DNA of 64,000 nucleotides from Tabrizicola sp. (GCF_030373185.1 NZ_JAUCZH010000001.1:62001-126000), one strand, 5' to 3'. Positions 33,850 through 43,358 are shown, counted from the stretch's first letter. The notes: generated by a model from the sequence alone, not told the origin. Made by a program: numbers and translations.

Positions 33850-34626
33850 TCAAAGCCTTTCAATCGACAGCCCGCCATCGACGGGGATCACCGCCCCGGT
33901 GGCAAAGCTCATCTGCCCCGTGACCAGTGGCAGGACTGCACGACCGATATCTTCGGGTTGTCCCCAGCGCCCGGCAGGCACCAGCCCGCCCTCGATCCGG
34001 GCGGTGTATTTGTCCTTCACGCCCGCCGTCATGCCGGTCTCGATGATGCCGGGGCGCAGTTCGAACACGCCGATCCCGTGCGGTGCCAGCCGCAAGGCCA
34101 GCGTCTGCGCAGCCATTGCGGCGGCGGCCTTCGATATGCAGTAGTCCGCCCGTTCCGGGCTGGCCATCTGCGCCGAAACCGAGGTGATGAAGGTGATCGA
34201 CCGGTAGTGATCAGCGGGGGCGTCAAGCATGGCCTTGGCCACCGCCTGCGCCAGAAAGAACGCACCGCGCAGGTTGATGCCCATGATCCAGTCGAAATTC
34301 TCAGGACTGATCTCCAGCATGTCGCCGCGCACCCGGGCCGCGACGCCCGCGTTCTGCACCAGGGCGGTAATCGGCCCCATCGCCTTTTCGACGGTATCGA
34401 GCAGTATGGGAATCCGCCCGACATCCGCCAGATCGTGCCGGAAATAGCGCGCGCCCGGTCCAAGCTCGGCCAATGCCGCCGCGACGCTGCCATCCTCAGG
34501 CGCCGATCGTGACACCAGTGCCAGCCGCCAGCCAGCCGCCGCAAGCGTTCGGGCGATGCCAAGGCCGATGCCCTGCTGGCCTCCGGTGATCAGGGCAAGT
34601 GGGGTGGTGGCAAGGGGGGCAGTCAT
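33850..34626 (-). CDS. SDR family oxidoreductase (3-ketoacyl-ACP reductase-like)
   Basis: A 258-aa classical short-chain dehydrogenase. The cofactor motif is TGGQQGIGLGIA (TGxxxGxG), followed by VQNAGV (NAG), the catalytic Ser in FITSVSAQMAS, YCISKAA (YxxxK) near residue 163, and the C-terminal GAVIPVDGG. Length and motifs match sugar-alcohol or ketoacyl reductases. It sits between two GMC genes: its start overlaps the upstream GMC stop by 4 bp, and a 4-bp gap follows before the next gene. Confidence 0.89.
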   Translation of the reverse strand: MTAPLATTPLALITGGQQGIGLGIARTLAAAGWRLALVSRSAPEDGSVAAALAELGPGARYFRHDLADVGRIPILLDTVEKAMGPITALVQNAGVAARVRGDMLEISPENFDWIMGINLRGAFFLAQAVAKAMLDAPADHYRSITFITSVSAQMASPERADYCISKAAAAMAAQTLALRLAPHGIGVFELRPGIIETGMTAGVKDKYTARIEGGLVPAGRWGQPEDIGRAVLPLVTGQMSFATGAVIPVDGGLSIERL

Positions 34627-36110
34627 GGCATGGCCTTTGCGATATGGTCGCCCGCCCGCAGCGCAAGGGCGGCAATGGTCAGCGAGGGGTTCACGGCGGC
34701 AGAGGTCGGCAGGACGGAGGCATCGATGATGTAGAGGTTATCCAGATCATGCGCGCGCAGGTTTGCATCCACCACCGAGACCGCGGGGTCCGCGCCCATC
34801 CGGTTGGTGCCGCATTGGTGGCTGGGCTTTGACTTCGGAAACCCCCGCGACATTACGATCGGCCAGCCTGCCTTGCGCATTGCGCGGGTCAGCCGTTTGA
34901 CCAGCAACTCATGCGCCTTGACGTTGGTCTTGCGCCAGTCCAGCACCACCCCGCCGTTTTTCCACATCACCCGACTATCCGGGTCGGGCAGGTCTTCCGA
35001 CATGGCCATGATGTGTATCGAGTGGTCCGCCACATGCCGCGCCAGCCACAGGGGCAGCCCGGCCTCTCCGGCCAGGATCGGCCCGGTGATCCGGCCCAGC
35101 ATCTGGATATTGCCCAAGGGTTCGCCTTGCGGCCCGCCGGTCAGGTAGAAATCATTGACCTGTATGGTCTTTTCGTAAACCGTCCGGTTCCGGCGCAAGG
35201 GGTTCCATGCCACCATCCCCGTCAGGTTGTGGTTCATGAAGTTCCGCCCCACCTGATCGGACCGGTTGGCCAGCCCCCCTGGATGGTCGCCATTGGCCGA
35301 CGCCAGCAAAAGCGCCGCCGACATCACCGCCCCGGCACAAAGGCAGACCACGGGCGCGGTCATCACCTCGCGCTGGCCGGCTCGTTCAACCTCCACCCCC
35401 GTGACCCGGCGGCCTTCGGACAAAAGGCGCACGACCCTGGTTCCGGTCAGCAGCGTGACATTGGGATGGCGCAAGGCTTCGGCCAGCCCACAGCTTTCGG
35501 CGTCGGACTTGGCACCGGTCGTATCGGGAAAGGCGTCCCATGTGGTGGGCGCGCGGGCCAGCCATGCGTCAAGGTCCACGCCCAGGGGCAGGGCGCTGGC
35601 ATGAAGCCCTTGCGCCGCGAAGGCCCGGCGCAGGGCGCCGATATCGGGCTCATCCGGCACAGGCGGGAACGGGTAGGGGGCAGAGTGGGGCGGCTCTGAC
35701 GGGTCGCCCGCCACATCACCCCGCACGCGGTAAAGCTGTTCGGCGCGGCTATACCACGGCTCCAGCGTGTCATATCCGATGGGCCAGCCCGGAGTGACCC
35801 CGCCAATGTGGCGCAAGGGCGCGAAATCCTCGGCCCGGTAGCGCAAAAGGACCGCACCGTAGAACTTGGTATTGCCGCCGACAAAAGCATAGTTGCCGGG
35901 GTTGAACGGGCGGCCTTCACCGTCATGCCACATCTCGGGCGGCCTGAAATGCCCGCGCCGGAAGATGGCATCGGGGTCGCGCGCCTCGGCGGTGTCCGGC
36001 AAATGCTCACCCCGTTCAAGGATCACGATCCGCCGACCCGAGGGCGCAAGGGCCGCAGCGAGGGTGGCCCCGCCCATGCCCGACCCGATAATGAGAACAT
36101 CAGGCTGCAT
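34623..36110 (-). CDS. GMC family oxidoreductase (sugar/glucoside dehydrogenase-like)
   Basis: A 495-aa FAD-dependent oxidoreductase only distantly related to the second GMC protein of this operon. The FAD motif is VLIIGSGMGGATLAAAL, followed by FVGGNTKFYGAVLLRYR, LCAGAVMSAALLLASAN, SHQCGTNRMGADP (catalytic His region near 430) and LPTSAAVNPSLTIAALALRA. It resembles glucoside-3-dehydrogenase/fructose dehydrogenase large subunits, which act on sugars, but no small subunit or cytochrome gene lies beside it. The ATG shares one base with the ABC ATPase stop (TGATG). Confidence 0.87.
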   Translation of the reverse strand: MQPDVLIIGSGMGGATLAAALAPSGRRIVILERGEHLPDTAEARDPDAIFRRGHFRPPEMWHDGEGRPFNPGNYAFVGGNTKFYGAVLLRYRAEDFAPLRHIGGVTPGWPIGYDTLEPWYSRAEQLYRVRGDVAGDPSEPPHSAPYPFPPVPDEPDIGALRRAFAAQGLHASALPLGVDLDAWLARAPTTWDAFPDTTGAKSDAESCGLAEALRHPNVTLLTGTRVVRLLSEGRRVTGVEVERAGQREVMTAPVVCLCAGAVMSAALLLASANGDHPGGLANRSDQVGRNFMNHNLTGMVAWNPLRRNRTVYEKTIQVNDFYLTGGPQGEPLGNIQMLGRITGPILAGEAGLPLWLARHVADHSIHIMAMSEDLPDPDSRVMWKNGGVVLDWRKTNVKAHELLVKRLTRAMRKAGWPIVMSRGFPKSKPSHQCGTNRMGADPAVSVVDANLRAHDLDNLYIIDASVLPTSAAVNPSLTIAALALRAGDHIAKAMP

Positions 36111-37222
36111 CAGGGCGCGATCCGTTCCTCGGTAGCGGGGTCGAAGGCGACAGCCTTTTCCATGTTCACCGCGAAGTCAAAGACCTGCCCGGGGGCGACC
36201 TCTGCATCCGCCCGCATCCGCGCGACAATATCCTTGCCGCAAAGCTGCATTGTCACGAAGGTATCCGATCCCGCAGGCTCGGTCACGCCGACCCGGTTTG
36301 GAAAGGCGACGATGTTGCCCGACTTGCGGTCCGCGCCTTCGGGGTCTGTCATCGCTTCGGGCCGGATACCCAGCAGGATCGGCATGCCCGCCCAAGCGCC
36401 AAGGTTTGCCTGACTGAACCGCAGATGCCGCACCGCGCCATCGGCATCGGCTACGGCGGCATGGGGGACACCGCCTGCCATCACCACCGTTGCCGGCACG
36501 ATGTTCATCGCCGGGCTGCCCATGAAGGTCGCCACGAAGACATTGGCCGGGGTGTCGTAGATTTCCTTCGGAGTGCCAAGCTGCTGGACATGGCCCTTGT
36601 TCATCACCGCGATCCGGGTGGACAGGGTCATCGCCTCGATCTGGTCATGGGTCACATAGACGATGGTGGTCTTCAGCGTCTGGTGCAGCTTCTTGATTTC
36701 CGTGCGCATGTCGACGCGCAGCTTGGCGTCAAGGTTCGACAGGGGCTCGTCAAACAGGAACACATCGGGGTTCCTGACCAAGGCCCGCCCCATCGCCACC
36801 CGCTGCCGCTGGCCGCCCGAAAGCTGCCCGGGCTTGCGGTCGAGAAGGTGGTCGATCTGCAAAAGCTTGGCCACCCGCGCCAGCGCCACATCGCGTTCCG
36901 GCTTTGGCACGCCGTGCATTTCAAGGCCAAAGGTCATGTTCTGGCCAACGGTCATGTTGGGATACAAGGCGTAAGACTGGAACACCATCGCGATATTGCG
37001 CTTTGACGGATGCACCCCGTTGATCACCCGGCCCTTGATGGCGATCTCTCCACCCGTTATCACCTCCAGCCCGGCGATCATGTTGAGAAGCGTGGATTTC
37101 CCGCAGCCGGACGGGCCGACAAGAACAAGGAACTCGCCTTCCTCCACCGCCACATCGACGCGGTGCAAGACCTGCACGGACCCGTAGGATTTGGTGACGT
37201 TGCGGATATCGAGAAAGCCCAT
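36110..37222 (-). CDS. Sugar ABC transporter ATP-binding protein (UgpC/MalK type)
   Basis: A 370-aa ATPase with Walker [10 protein letters not shown] near residue 37, Q-loop [11 protein letters not shown], signature [15 protein letters not shown], Walker [13 protein letters not shown] and switch [10 protein letters not shown]-terminal TOBE/OB regulatory region follows ([25 protein letters not shown]). It energises uptake with the two permeases at 38644-40409. A 74-bp gap containing an 11-bp-stem hairpin separates it from the second binding-protein gene upstream. Confidence 0.92.
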   Translation of the reverse strand: MGFLDIRNVTKSYGSVQVLHRVDVAVEEGEFLVLVGPSGCGKSTLLNMIAGLEVITGGEIAIKGRVINGVHPSKRNIAMVFQSYALYPNMTVGQNMTFGLEMHGVPKPERDVALARVAKLLQIDHLLDRKPGQLSGGQRQRVAMGRALVRNPDVFLFDEPLSNLDAKLRVDMRTEIKKLHQTLKTTIVYVTHDQIEAMTLSTRIAVMNKGHVQQLGTPKEIYDTPANVFVATFMGSPAMNIVPATVVMAGGVPHAAVADADGAVRHLRFSQANLGAWAGMPILLGIRPEAMTDPEGADRKSGNIVAFPNRVGVTEPAGSDTFVTMQLCGKDIVARMRADAEVAPGQVFDFAVNMEKAVAFDPATEERIAP

Positions 37223-37255
37223 CGGTCAGCTCCGGTCTTTTGGTTTGGTCAATGT

Positions 37256-37290
37256 GGCCCCGCGCGGCGGGAGGTGTGTCGCGCGGGGCC
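37256..37290 (-). other. Intercistronic hairpin between binding-protein gene and ATPase gene
   Basis: GGCCCCGCGCG (37256-37266) and CGCGCGGGGCC (37280-37290) form a perfect 11-bp stem with a 13-base loop, directly after the stop of the second binding-protein gene. No T-run follows on the minus strand, so it looks like an RNA-stabilising or processing element rather than a full terminator. Confidence 0.6.
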
Positions 37291-37296
37291 GGTGCA

Positions 37297-38547
37297 TCAC
37301 TTGGCCGCCGCGATGGCGTCAGCCAAGGCCGTCGCACCATCCGAGGCGCTCATGTCCGAGTTGAAGAAGGTGGTGACCGCGTCGGTGGCCGCCCCCACTA
37401 CCGAGGCATTTGCGGCGTGGGTGCCGGCAAAAGTCGGCACCGCCGTCCCGCCCGCATCGTTGGTGGCAAGCGCTGCACTGGTGGCCTGAGCGCAGGCATC
37501 CATCGCCGCAAGGTCTATGTCCGTCCGCGCCGGGATCGCGCCCTTGGCAAGGTTGAACGCCACTTGAACTTCAGGGTCCATGATCGCACTGGCCAGTACC
37601 TCCTGGCCCTTGATCATGTCGGGGTCTTCCTGCGTGAAGAGCGACAGCGAGTTGACGAGATAGACGAAGCCATCCCCCGCCGACTTTGGCACCGGGATGC
37701 AGGCGTAATCGTCGCCGGGGCTCTTTCCGGCATTGGTGAATTCGCCCTTCGCCCAGTCGCCCATGATCTGCATCGCGGCCTCGCCGTTGATCACCATGGC
37801 GCTGGCAAGGTTCCAGTCACGACCGGAGAAGTTGTCATCCACCATGCCGCGCAGGGCGGCCATCTGGTCGAAGACCTTGACCATGTCCGGCCCGCGCAGG
37901 GTGGCATCGTCCAGCTCGATCAAGGCCTTGCGGTAGAGCTCGGCCCCGCCGACCCCCAGCGCCACGGCCTCGAACATGTAGGCCTCTTGCCAGGCCTGCC
38001 CGCCATGGGCCAGCGGGATGATCCCGGCCTCAAGGAACCTTGGCGCCAGCGCGTTCAGGTCTTCCCACGTTGTCGGATAGGGGGCGCCGATCTTGTCAAA
38101 GGCGGCTTTGGACGCCCAGATCATGTCGGTCCGGTGAACGTTGGTCGGCACGCTGACATAGTGGCCATCGACTTTGGTGAAGTCCTGCACCGCCTGCGGC
38201 AGAGCCGCGTCCCAACCCTCCCGGGCTGCCAGCGCATCGACATTGCCCAGCATCCCCTCGGCCGCCCAATCAAGGATGTTCTGCCCCAGCATCAGCATCG
38301 CCGCCGGCGGGTTGCCGCTGGCGATCCGGGCCTGCAAGGCGGTCTTGGCGGCGTCGCCTCCCCCGCCCGCAATGGGTGCATCTGCCCAGGCCACGCCGCC
38401 CGCGACCACCTTGTCGCGCACCGCGCCAAGGGCCGCAGCCTCGCCTCCCGAGGTCCAGAAGTGCATCACCTCAACCGAGGGTTCGGCCAGAACCGCCCCG
38501 GTTGAAAGCATCAGTGCCATCGTTGTCGATATGGACAATCGCCTCAT
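37297..38547 (-). CDS. Sugar ABC transporter substrate-binding protein (paralogue 1, downstream)
   Basis: A 416-aa family 1 solute-binding protein with a Sec signal peptide (STTMALMLSTGAVLA). Sugar-binding-protein landmarks are [55 protein letters not shown]-like [11 protein letters not shown] and [25 protein letters not shown] (quoted in parts). It is clearly paralogous to the protein at 40524-41777; about half of aligned positions look identical by eye. A second binding protein after the permeases, rather than only before them, is unusual and suggests a broadened or switched ligand range. Confidence 0.9.
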   Translation of the reverse strand: MRRLSISTTMALMLSTGAVLAEPSVEVMHFWTSGGEAAALGAVRDKVVAGGVAWADAPIAGGGGDAAKTALQARIASGNPPAAMLMLGQNILDWAAEGMLGNVDALAAREGWDAALPQAVQDFTKVDGHYVSVPTNVHRTDMIWASKAAFDKIGAPYPTTWEDLNALAPRFLEAGIIPLAHGGQAWQEAYMFEAVALGVGGAELYRKALIELDDATLRGPDMVKVFDQMAALRGMVDDNFSGRDWNLASAMVINGEAAMQIMGDWAKGEFTNAGKSPGDDYACIPVPKSAGDGFVYLVNSLSLFTQEDPDMIKGQEVLASAIMDPEVQVAFNLAKGAIPARTDIDLAAMDACAQATSAALATNDAGGTAVPTFAGTHAANASVVGAATDAVTTFFNSDMSASDGATALADAIAAAK

Positions 38548-38608
38548 TTCGTCGTTCCTTCCAGTCGTTCGCCCTTTGTCGTGCTTTGCTGGGCTTTGGG
38601 TTGAACAA

Positions 38609-38640
38609 GACTGTCGGGCGGTGCCAGCCGCCCGGCAGTC
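38609..38640 (-). other. Intercistronic hairpin between permease gene and second binding-protein... region 38548-38643
   Basis: Bases 38609-38621 and 38628-38640 form a 13-bp stem (one G-U wobble in RNA) with a 6-base loop, in the 96-bp gap between the second binding-protein gene and the MalG-type permease gene. In transcription order it lies just after the permease stop. It is followed by CTTGTTC rather than a clean T-run, so partial termination or 3-prime-end protection is likelier than full termination. Confidence 0.6.
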
Positions 38641-38643
38641 GGC

Positions 38644-39522
38644 TTAGCCCTTCACGCTGCCCGCCATCAGCCCGCGCACGAAGTAGCGGCCTGCGACGAT
38701 GTAGACGATCAGGGTGGGAAGGGCGGCAAGGATCGCGCCCGCGAAGTGGACGTTGTACTCCTTCACGCCGGTCGAGGACTGGACGAGGTTGTTCAAGGCC
38801 ACGGTCATCGGCTGCGAGGTGCCGCCGAACGAGACTCCGAACAGGAAGTCGTTCCAGATATTGGTGAACTGCCAGATCACGCTGACGACAGCGATCGGGC
38901 CGGAAACGGGCAACAGGATGCGCCAGAAGATGCGGAAGAACCCCGCCCCGTCGATCATTGCGGCCCGCACCAGTTCTGTCGGAAAGCTGGCATAGTAGTT
39001 GCGGAAATAAAGCGTGGTGAACCCGATCCCGTAGACCACATGCACCAGCACCAGCCCCGAGACCGACCCCGCCAACCCCAGCTTGCCCAGGACCACCGCC
39101 ATCGGGATCAGCACGATCTGGAACGGGATGAAGCAGGAAAACAGCATCAGCCCGAAGACCCAGGTATCGCCCCGGAACCGCCATTTCGTCAGCACATAGC
39201 CGTTCAGCGCCCCGACAATGGTCGAGATCACAACAGCAGGCACCACCATGAGTATGGAGTTGAGGAAGTAGGGCTTCAGCCCCGTAGGCTCGACCCCGAT
39301 CTGCGCGGTGGACCAGGCAGAGCGCCATGGGTCCAGCGTCCATGTGGAGGGCAGGGCCATCATGTTGCCGCCGGTGATCTCGGCCAGGGGCTTCACCGAA
39401 TTGATGCCCATGACGTAAAGCGGCAACAGATAGAACAGGGCGAACAGCAGCAGCACGAGGTAAAGGAACGCCCTTGTCACGCGGCCCGTGCTGACAGCGG
39501 TGTCTTGCGAAGCGGCGCTCAT
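38644..39522 (-). CDS. Sugar ABC transporter permease (MalG type)
   Basis: A 292-aa inner-membrane permease with six predicted helices. The EAA motif region reads YYASFPTELVRAAMIDGAGFF near residue 200 (quoted approximately in parts: ELVRAAMIDGAG). The N-terminal part includes LYLVLLLFALFYLLPLYVMG, and the C-terminus ends YFVRGLMAGSVKG, typical of MalG-like proteins. The start overlaps the MalF-type permease stop by 4 bp. Confidence 0.9.
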   Translation of the reverse strand: MSAASQDTAVSTGRVTRAFLYLVLLLFALFYLLPLYVMGINSVKPLAEITGGNMMALPSTWTLDPWRSAWSTAQIGVEPTGLKPYFLNSILMVVPAVVISTIVGALNGYVLTKWRFRGDTWVFGLMLFSCFIPFQIVLIPMAVVLGKLGLAGSVSGLVLVHVVYGIGFTTLYFRNYYASFPTELVRAAMIDGAGFFRIFWRILLPVSGPIAVVSVIWQFTNIWNDFLFGVSFGGTSQPMTVALNNLVQSSTGVKEYNVHFAGAILAALPTLIVYIVAGRYFVRGLMAGSVKG

Positions 39523-40409
39523 GCCTTCTTCTCCTTCAGCTCGGCATAAAGGTAGGGGACCATGATGGCGGCGATGGTCATCAGCATGATCACGGCGCTA
39601 GAGGCGCCGATGCCCATCTGGTTTCGCGTGAACGTGTAGGAATACATGAAGGTCGCGGGCATTTCCGTCGCGCGTCCCGGCCCGCCCCCGGTCAGGGCAA
39701 CCACAAGGTCATAGGACTTGATGGCAAGGTGGCTCAGGATGACGAAGGCCGACAGGAACGCGGGGCGCAGAAGCGGGATCACGATCCGCCGGTAAAGCTG
39801 CCAGTTCGACGCGCCGTCGATCTGGGCCGCCTTCAGGATTTCGTTGTCGATCCCGCGCAGGCCCGCCAGAAACATCGCCATCACGAAACCGGATGTCTGC
39901 CAGACAGCCGCCAGCACGATCGTATAGATCGCCATGTCGCTGTCCTTGATCCAGGTGAAGCTGAAACTTTCCCACCCCCATTGCCGCATGATGTTCTGCA
40001 AGCCGATGCCGGGGTCAAGGAACCACTTCCACGCCGTCCCGGTGACAATGAACGACAGCGCCATCGGGTAAAGGTAGATCGGCCGCAGCATCCCCTCGCC
40101 CCGGATCTTCTGGTCAAGGAAGATCGCCAGCATCAGGCCGATCACGGTGCATATGACGATGTAAAGGCTGGCAAAGATCGCGATATTGGTGATCGCGGTG
40201 TTCCAGGCGGGCAGGGCAAAGAGCTTTTCGTAGTTCTCGAACCCCACCCAGGTGAAGCGGGGCAGCATCTTTGACCCGGTGAAGGACAGCACGATGGTGA
40301 ACAGGATGAAGCCGTAGACAAAAAGCAACGTCACCGCGAAGGACGGTGCAAGCACAAGGCGCGGCAGCCAGTCTTGCAGGCGCGTGCGGAAATCGGCGTC
40401 AGTGGCCAT
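39519..40409 (-). CDS. Sugar ABC transporter permease (MalF type)
   Basis: A 296-aa permease with six predicted helices and the EAA coupling region LRGIDNEILKAAQIDGASNW near residue 195. It pairs with the MalG-type permease encoded next. The ATG at 40409 (MATDADFR) is chosen; the frame is open upstream to 40439, but that would include the promoter-proximal hairpin spacer. A 114-bp gap with two tandem hairpins separates it from the first binding-protein gene. Confidence 0.9.
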   Translation of the reverse strand: MATDADFRTRLQDWLPRLVLAPSFAVTLLFVYGFILFTIVLSFTGSKMLPRFTWVGFENYEKLFALPAWNTAITNIAIFASLYIVICTVIGLMLAIFLDQKIRGEGMLRPIYLYPMALSFIVTGTAWKWFLDPGIGLQNIMRQWGWESFSFTWIKDSDMAIYTIVLAAVWQTSGFVMAMFLAGLRGIDNEILKAAQIDGASNWQLYRRIVIPLLRPAFLSAFVILSHLAIKSYDLVVALTGGGPGRATEMPATFMYSYTFTRNQMGIGASSAVIMLMTIAAIMVPYLYAELKEKKA

Positions 40410-40436
40410 GTTTGTTCTCCCGTGGGTCCAGGCGGC

Positions 40437-40485
40437 CAAAATCCTTGAGCAAGGATTTTGACAAATTCCTTACTCAAGGAATTTG
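40437..40485 (-). repeat. Tandem palindromic hairpins between binding-protein and permease genes
   Basis: Two perfect inverted repeats stand 1 bp apart: CAAAATCCTT-GAGC-AAGGATTTTG (40437-40460) and CAAATTCCTT-ACTC-AAGGAATTTG (40462-40485). They are near-copies of one 24-bp element with 10-bp stems and 4-base loops. They sit in the intercistronic gap after the first binding-protein gene, where other ABC operons carry stabilising or attenuating hairpins. Their AT-rich sequence contrasts with the GC-rich surroundings. Confidence 0.75.
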
Positions 40486-40523
40486 GTGCGAGGGGCGACC
40501 GTGGCCGCCCCCCCAGTTGACGG

Positions 40524-41777
40524 TTACTGCGCAGCTGCAACCGCGTCGGCCAAAGCCGCTGCTGCTGCCGTCCCATCGGCATATTCGCCGTTGAAGGCCG
40601 CCGTGATCACGTCATAGGTCGCGTTCTTGACCGAGGCCGGGGCGGCATGGCCATGCGCCATCGACCCGAAGAGCGTGCCGCTGTCGTTGGCCGCCGCAAG
40701 GTCGGCCATGGCCTTCTTGCCGCAATCGTCAAAGGCATCGTTCGGCACGTCCGTCCGCGCCGGGGCCGAGCCCTTGACCACGTTGAACGCCGACTGGAAC
40801 ACCGGGTTCATGATCGCCGAGGCCATCGCCCCCTGCGCCGCAACCGCGCCTTCACCCGACACACCGAACATCGCGAACTGGTCGGAGTTGAAGGTGACCG
40901 CACCCTGCGTGCCGGGGAAGCGGATGCAGACGAAATCCGCGCCCGGAACCTTGCCGGCATTCACGAACTCACCCTTGGCCCAGTCGCCCATCATCTGCAT
41001 GCCCGCCTCGCCATTGATCACCATGGACGAGGCCAGGTTCCAGTCGCGGCCCGAGAAGTTCTCGTCGACATAAGAGCTGAGCTTGATCAGCCGGTCGAAG
41101 GCCTCGGCCATCTGCGCGCCGCCAAGCGCCTCAGGGTCGAGGTCGATGAAGGCGGCCTTGTAGAAGTCGGTGCCAAGGCCGAGGACAACCGCATCAAACA
41201 CCGTCGCGTCCTGCCAGGCCTGCCCGCCATGCGCCAAGGGGGTGATCCCGGCGGCCTGCATTGCATCGAGGATGGCGACCAGTTCTTCCCAGGTCGTCGG
41301 CTCGCCAAGGCCGGTTGCATCCAGCGCGGCCTTGTTGATCCAGACCCAGTTGGTGGAGTGGACATTCACCGGCGCCGCAATCCACTTGCCGTCGTATTTC
41401 GAGAAGCCCTGCAATGCCACCGGCACCACGGCATCCCAGCCTTCGGCGGCCGCCACGTCGGTCAGGTCGCCCAAGGCACCTTCGCCGGCCCAGTCAAGGA
41501 TGTCGAAACCCAGCATCTGCACGGCCGTCGGCGGGTTGCCAGCGGTGACCCGGGCGCGCAGAGCGGTCATTGCCGCCTCACCGCCGCCACCGGCCACCGG
41601 CATGTCGACCCAGCCGATCGACTTGGTGCCAAGGTCGTCCTTCAGCACGTTCAGGGCAGCAGCCTCGCCGCCCGAGGTCCACCAGTGCAGCACTTCCACG
41701 TCTTCAGCGGCGGCCATTCCGGTCGTGGCCATCAGCGCCGCGACCATCGTCATCTTCCGTCCTACAATACCACGCAT
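40524..41777 (-). CDS. Sugar ABC transporter substrate-binding protein (paralogue 2, upstream)
   Basis: A 417-aa family 1 solute-binding protein with a Sec signal peptide ending near TTGMAAA. It shows [69 protein letters not shown] and [20 protein letters not shown] (each a separate segment). The ATG at 41777 has GGAGG 5 bp upstream; an earlier in-frame start at 41810 has no such site. Being first, before both permease genes, it is likely the main receptor. The paralogue at 37297-38547 follows the permeases. Confidence 0.9.
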   Translation of the reverse strand: MRGIVGRKMTMVAALMATTGMAAAEDVEVLHWWTSGGEAAALNVLKDDLGTKSIGWVDMPVAGGGGEAAMTALRARVTAGNPPTAVQMLGFDILDWAGEGALGDLTDVAAAEGWDAVVPVALQGFSKYDGKWIAAPVNVHSTNWVWINKAALDATGLGEPTTWEELVAILDAMQAAGITPLAHGGQAWQDATVFDAVVLGLGTDFYKAAFIDLDPEALGGAQMAEAFDRLIKLSSYVDENFSGRDWNLASSMVINGEAGMQMMGDWAKGEFVNAGKVPGADFVCIRFPGTQGAVTFNSDQFAMFGVSGEGAVAAQGAMASAIMNPVFQSAFNVVKGSAPARTDVPNDAFDDCGKKAMADLAAANDSGTLFGSMAHGHAAPASVKNATYDVITAAFNGEYADGTAAAAALADAVAAAQ

Positions 41778-41828
41778 GAGATCCTCCCTAAGGTTTGCGT
41801 CGTCATTCATTCCCGCCCCGGTCAGGGG

Positions 41829-43358
41829 TCAGGCCGTCTTCACCCACATCGCCCGCGTGCGGCCGATCCGCATCACCAGCGATTTGGTTTCCAGAAACTC
41901 CTCCAGCCCCTGCCGCCCGATTTCGCGGCCAAGGCCCGATTGCTTGACGCCCCCGAAGGTCACCTCGGGGAAGCCGTCCATCCAGGTATTCGTCCAGACC
42001 GTCCCGGCCTGCGCCCCGCGCGCAAAGGCAAGGCAGGTATGGACATTCTCGCTCCACACCCCTGCGCTCAGGCCATAGTCGGCGTCATTGACCAGCCCCA
42101 GAGCCTCCTCCAGCGTGCGGAAGGTCAGCACCGTCAGGACCGGGCCAAACACCTCGTCCCGCGCAATTGCCATGTCGGGGGTCACCCCCGTCACCACGGT
42201 CGGTTGATAGAACTGCGCCCCAAGGCCGGGGACGCTTAGCGCAGCACCGCCCAGCACGACCTTTGCGCCTGCGGCCTTTGCCGCAGTAACATAACCGTCA
42301 ATCTTCGCCCCATGCTCGGGCGTAACAATCGCGCCCACCTGTGTTTCCGGGTCCAAGGGATCGCCAAAACCCACCTTGCGCGACAGCGCGACCACCTTGG
42401 CGGTAAATGCCTCGGCAATGTCCGCATGCACGATGATCCGGCTGCTGGAGTTGCAGCACTGGCCGACGTTGAAATAGACGCCGAACACCACCGCATCCGC
42501 CGCACTCTCCAGATCGGCATCGGGGAAAATGACCTGAGGGTTCTTGCCCCCCAGTTCCAGCGCTACCTTCTTCAGCGTGCCGCTTGCCGCCGCCGCAATC
42601 GCCCGACCTACGCCGGTTGACCCGGTGAAGGTCACCATATCCACCCTTGGGTCAGCCGCCAGAACCGCACCGACCGGCTGGCCATAGCCGAGAACGATGT
42701 TGACCACGCCATCCGGCATCCCGGCCTTGGCCAGCAACTCGCCCAGAATGACGGTGGTCGAGGGTGTCAGCTCCGACGGCTTCACAACGCAACAGCACCC
42801 CGCCGCAAGGGCAAAGGGCAGCTTCTGGCTCAGGATCCAGAACGGAAAATTCCACGGCGTGATGATCGAGACCACGCCAATCGGTTCTTTGAGAGTGACC
42901 GCCAGAATATCGCCCCCAAGCGCGTTGTGGCTTTCCCCCGTCACCCCCCGCGCAAGGCTGGCCGCATAGCGCCAAAGGTCCGCCGCCCCGCCAACCTCAC
43001 CGCGCGATTGGCTGATCGGCTTGCCACTTTCCAGAGTTTCCAGCAGCGCCATCCGCTCCACATTGGCCTCGATCAGATCGGCCACACGAAGCAGCACCGC
43101 CGCCCGCGCCTTGCCCGGCAGTCCGCTCCAACGCCCGTCGTCAAAGGCCGCCCGCGCCGCCGCAATCGCGGCCTCGGCCTCGGGCGCGCCACCCTTCGCC
43201 GCGCGGCTGACCACCACGCCGTGCGAGGGCGAAATCCGCTCGCTGACCGCTCCATCGGCGCTGTCCATCCAGACGCCGCCGATCAGGTGGCGGGCGTGGA
43301 ACGGCGCCGCAGGAAGCGCCGCACCGATAGAGGGGATTACCGTCATGTCAGTCATCAT
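41829..43358 (-). CDS. Aldehyde dehydrogenase (NAD(P)+-dependent)
   Basis: A 509-aa ALDH of the betaine-aldehyde/aminoaldehyde-like group. Motifs are ITPWNFPFWILSQKLPFALA (substrate channel Asn), FTGSTGVGRAIA, LELGGKNPQVIFPDAD (catalytic Glu), NVGQCCNSSSRIIV (nucleophilic Cys) and DEVFGPVLTVLTF. The ATG at 43358 overlaps the enoyl-CoA hydratase stop (TGATG). The reading frame extends much further upstream to 43886, but that part is only an off-frame reading of the hydratase gene. It would oxidise an aldehyde intermediate of the catabolic operon. Confidence 0.9.
   Translation of the reverse strand: MMTDMTVIPSIGAALPAAPFHARHLIGGVWMDSADGAVSERISPSHGVVVSRAAKGGAPEAEAAIAAARAAFDDGRWSGLPGKARAAVLLRVADLIEANVERMALLETLESGKPISQSRGEVGGAADLWRYAASLARGVTGESHNALGGDILAVTLKEPIGVVSIITPWNFPFWILSQKLPFALAAGCCCVVKPSELTPSTTVILGELLAKAGMPDGVVNIVLGYGQPVGAVLAADPRVDMVTFTGSTGVGRAIAAAASGTLKKVALELGGKNPQVIFPDADLESAADAVVFGVYFNVGQCCNSSSRIIVHADIAEAFTAKVVALSRKVGFGDPLDPETQVGAIVTPEHGAKIDGYVTAAKAAGAKVVLGGAALSVPGLGAQFYQPTVVTGVTPDMAIARDEVFGPVLTVLTFRTLEEALGLVNDADYGLSAGVWSENVHTCLAFARGAQAGTVWTNTWMDGFPEVTFGGVKQSGLGREIGRQGLEEFLETKSLVMRIGRTRAMWVKTA

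Noticed and set aside
40647-42239. A 530-codon plus-strand open frame
   Set aside because: Antisense to the binding-protein and ALDH genes; His/Arg/Gly-rich and without recognisable domains.
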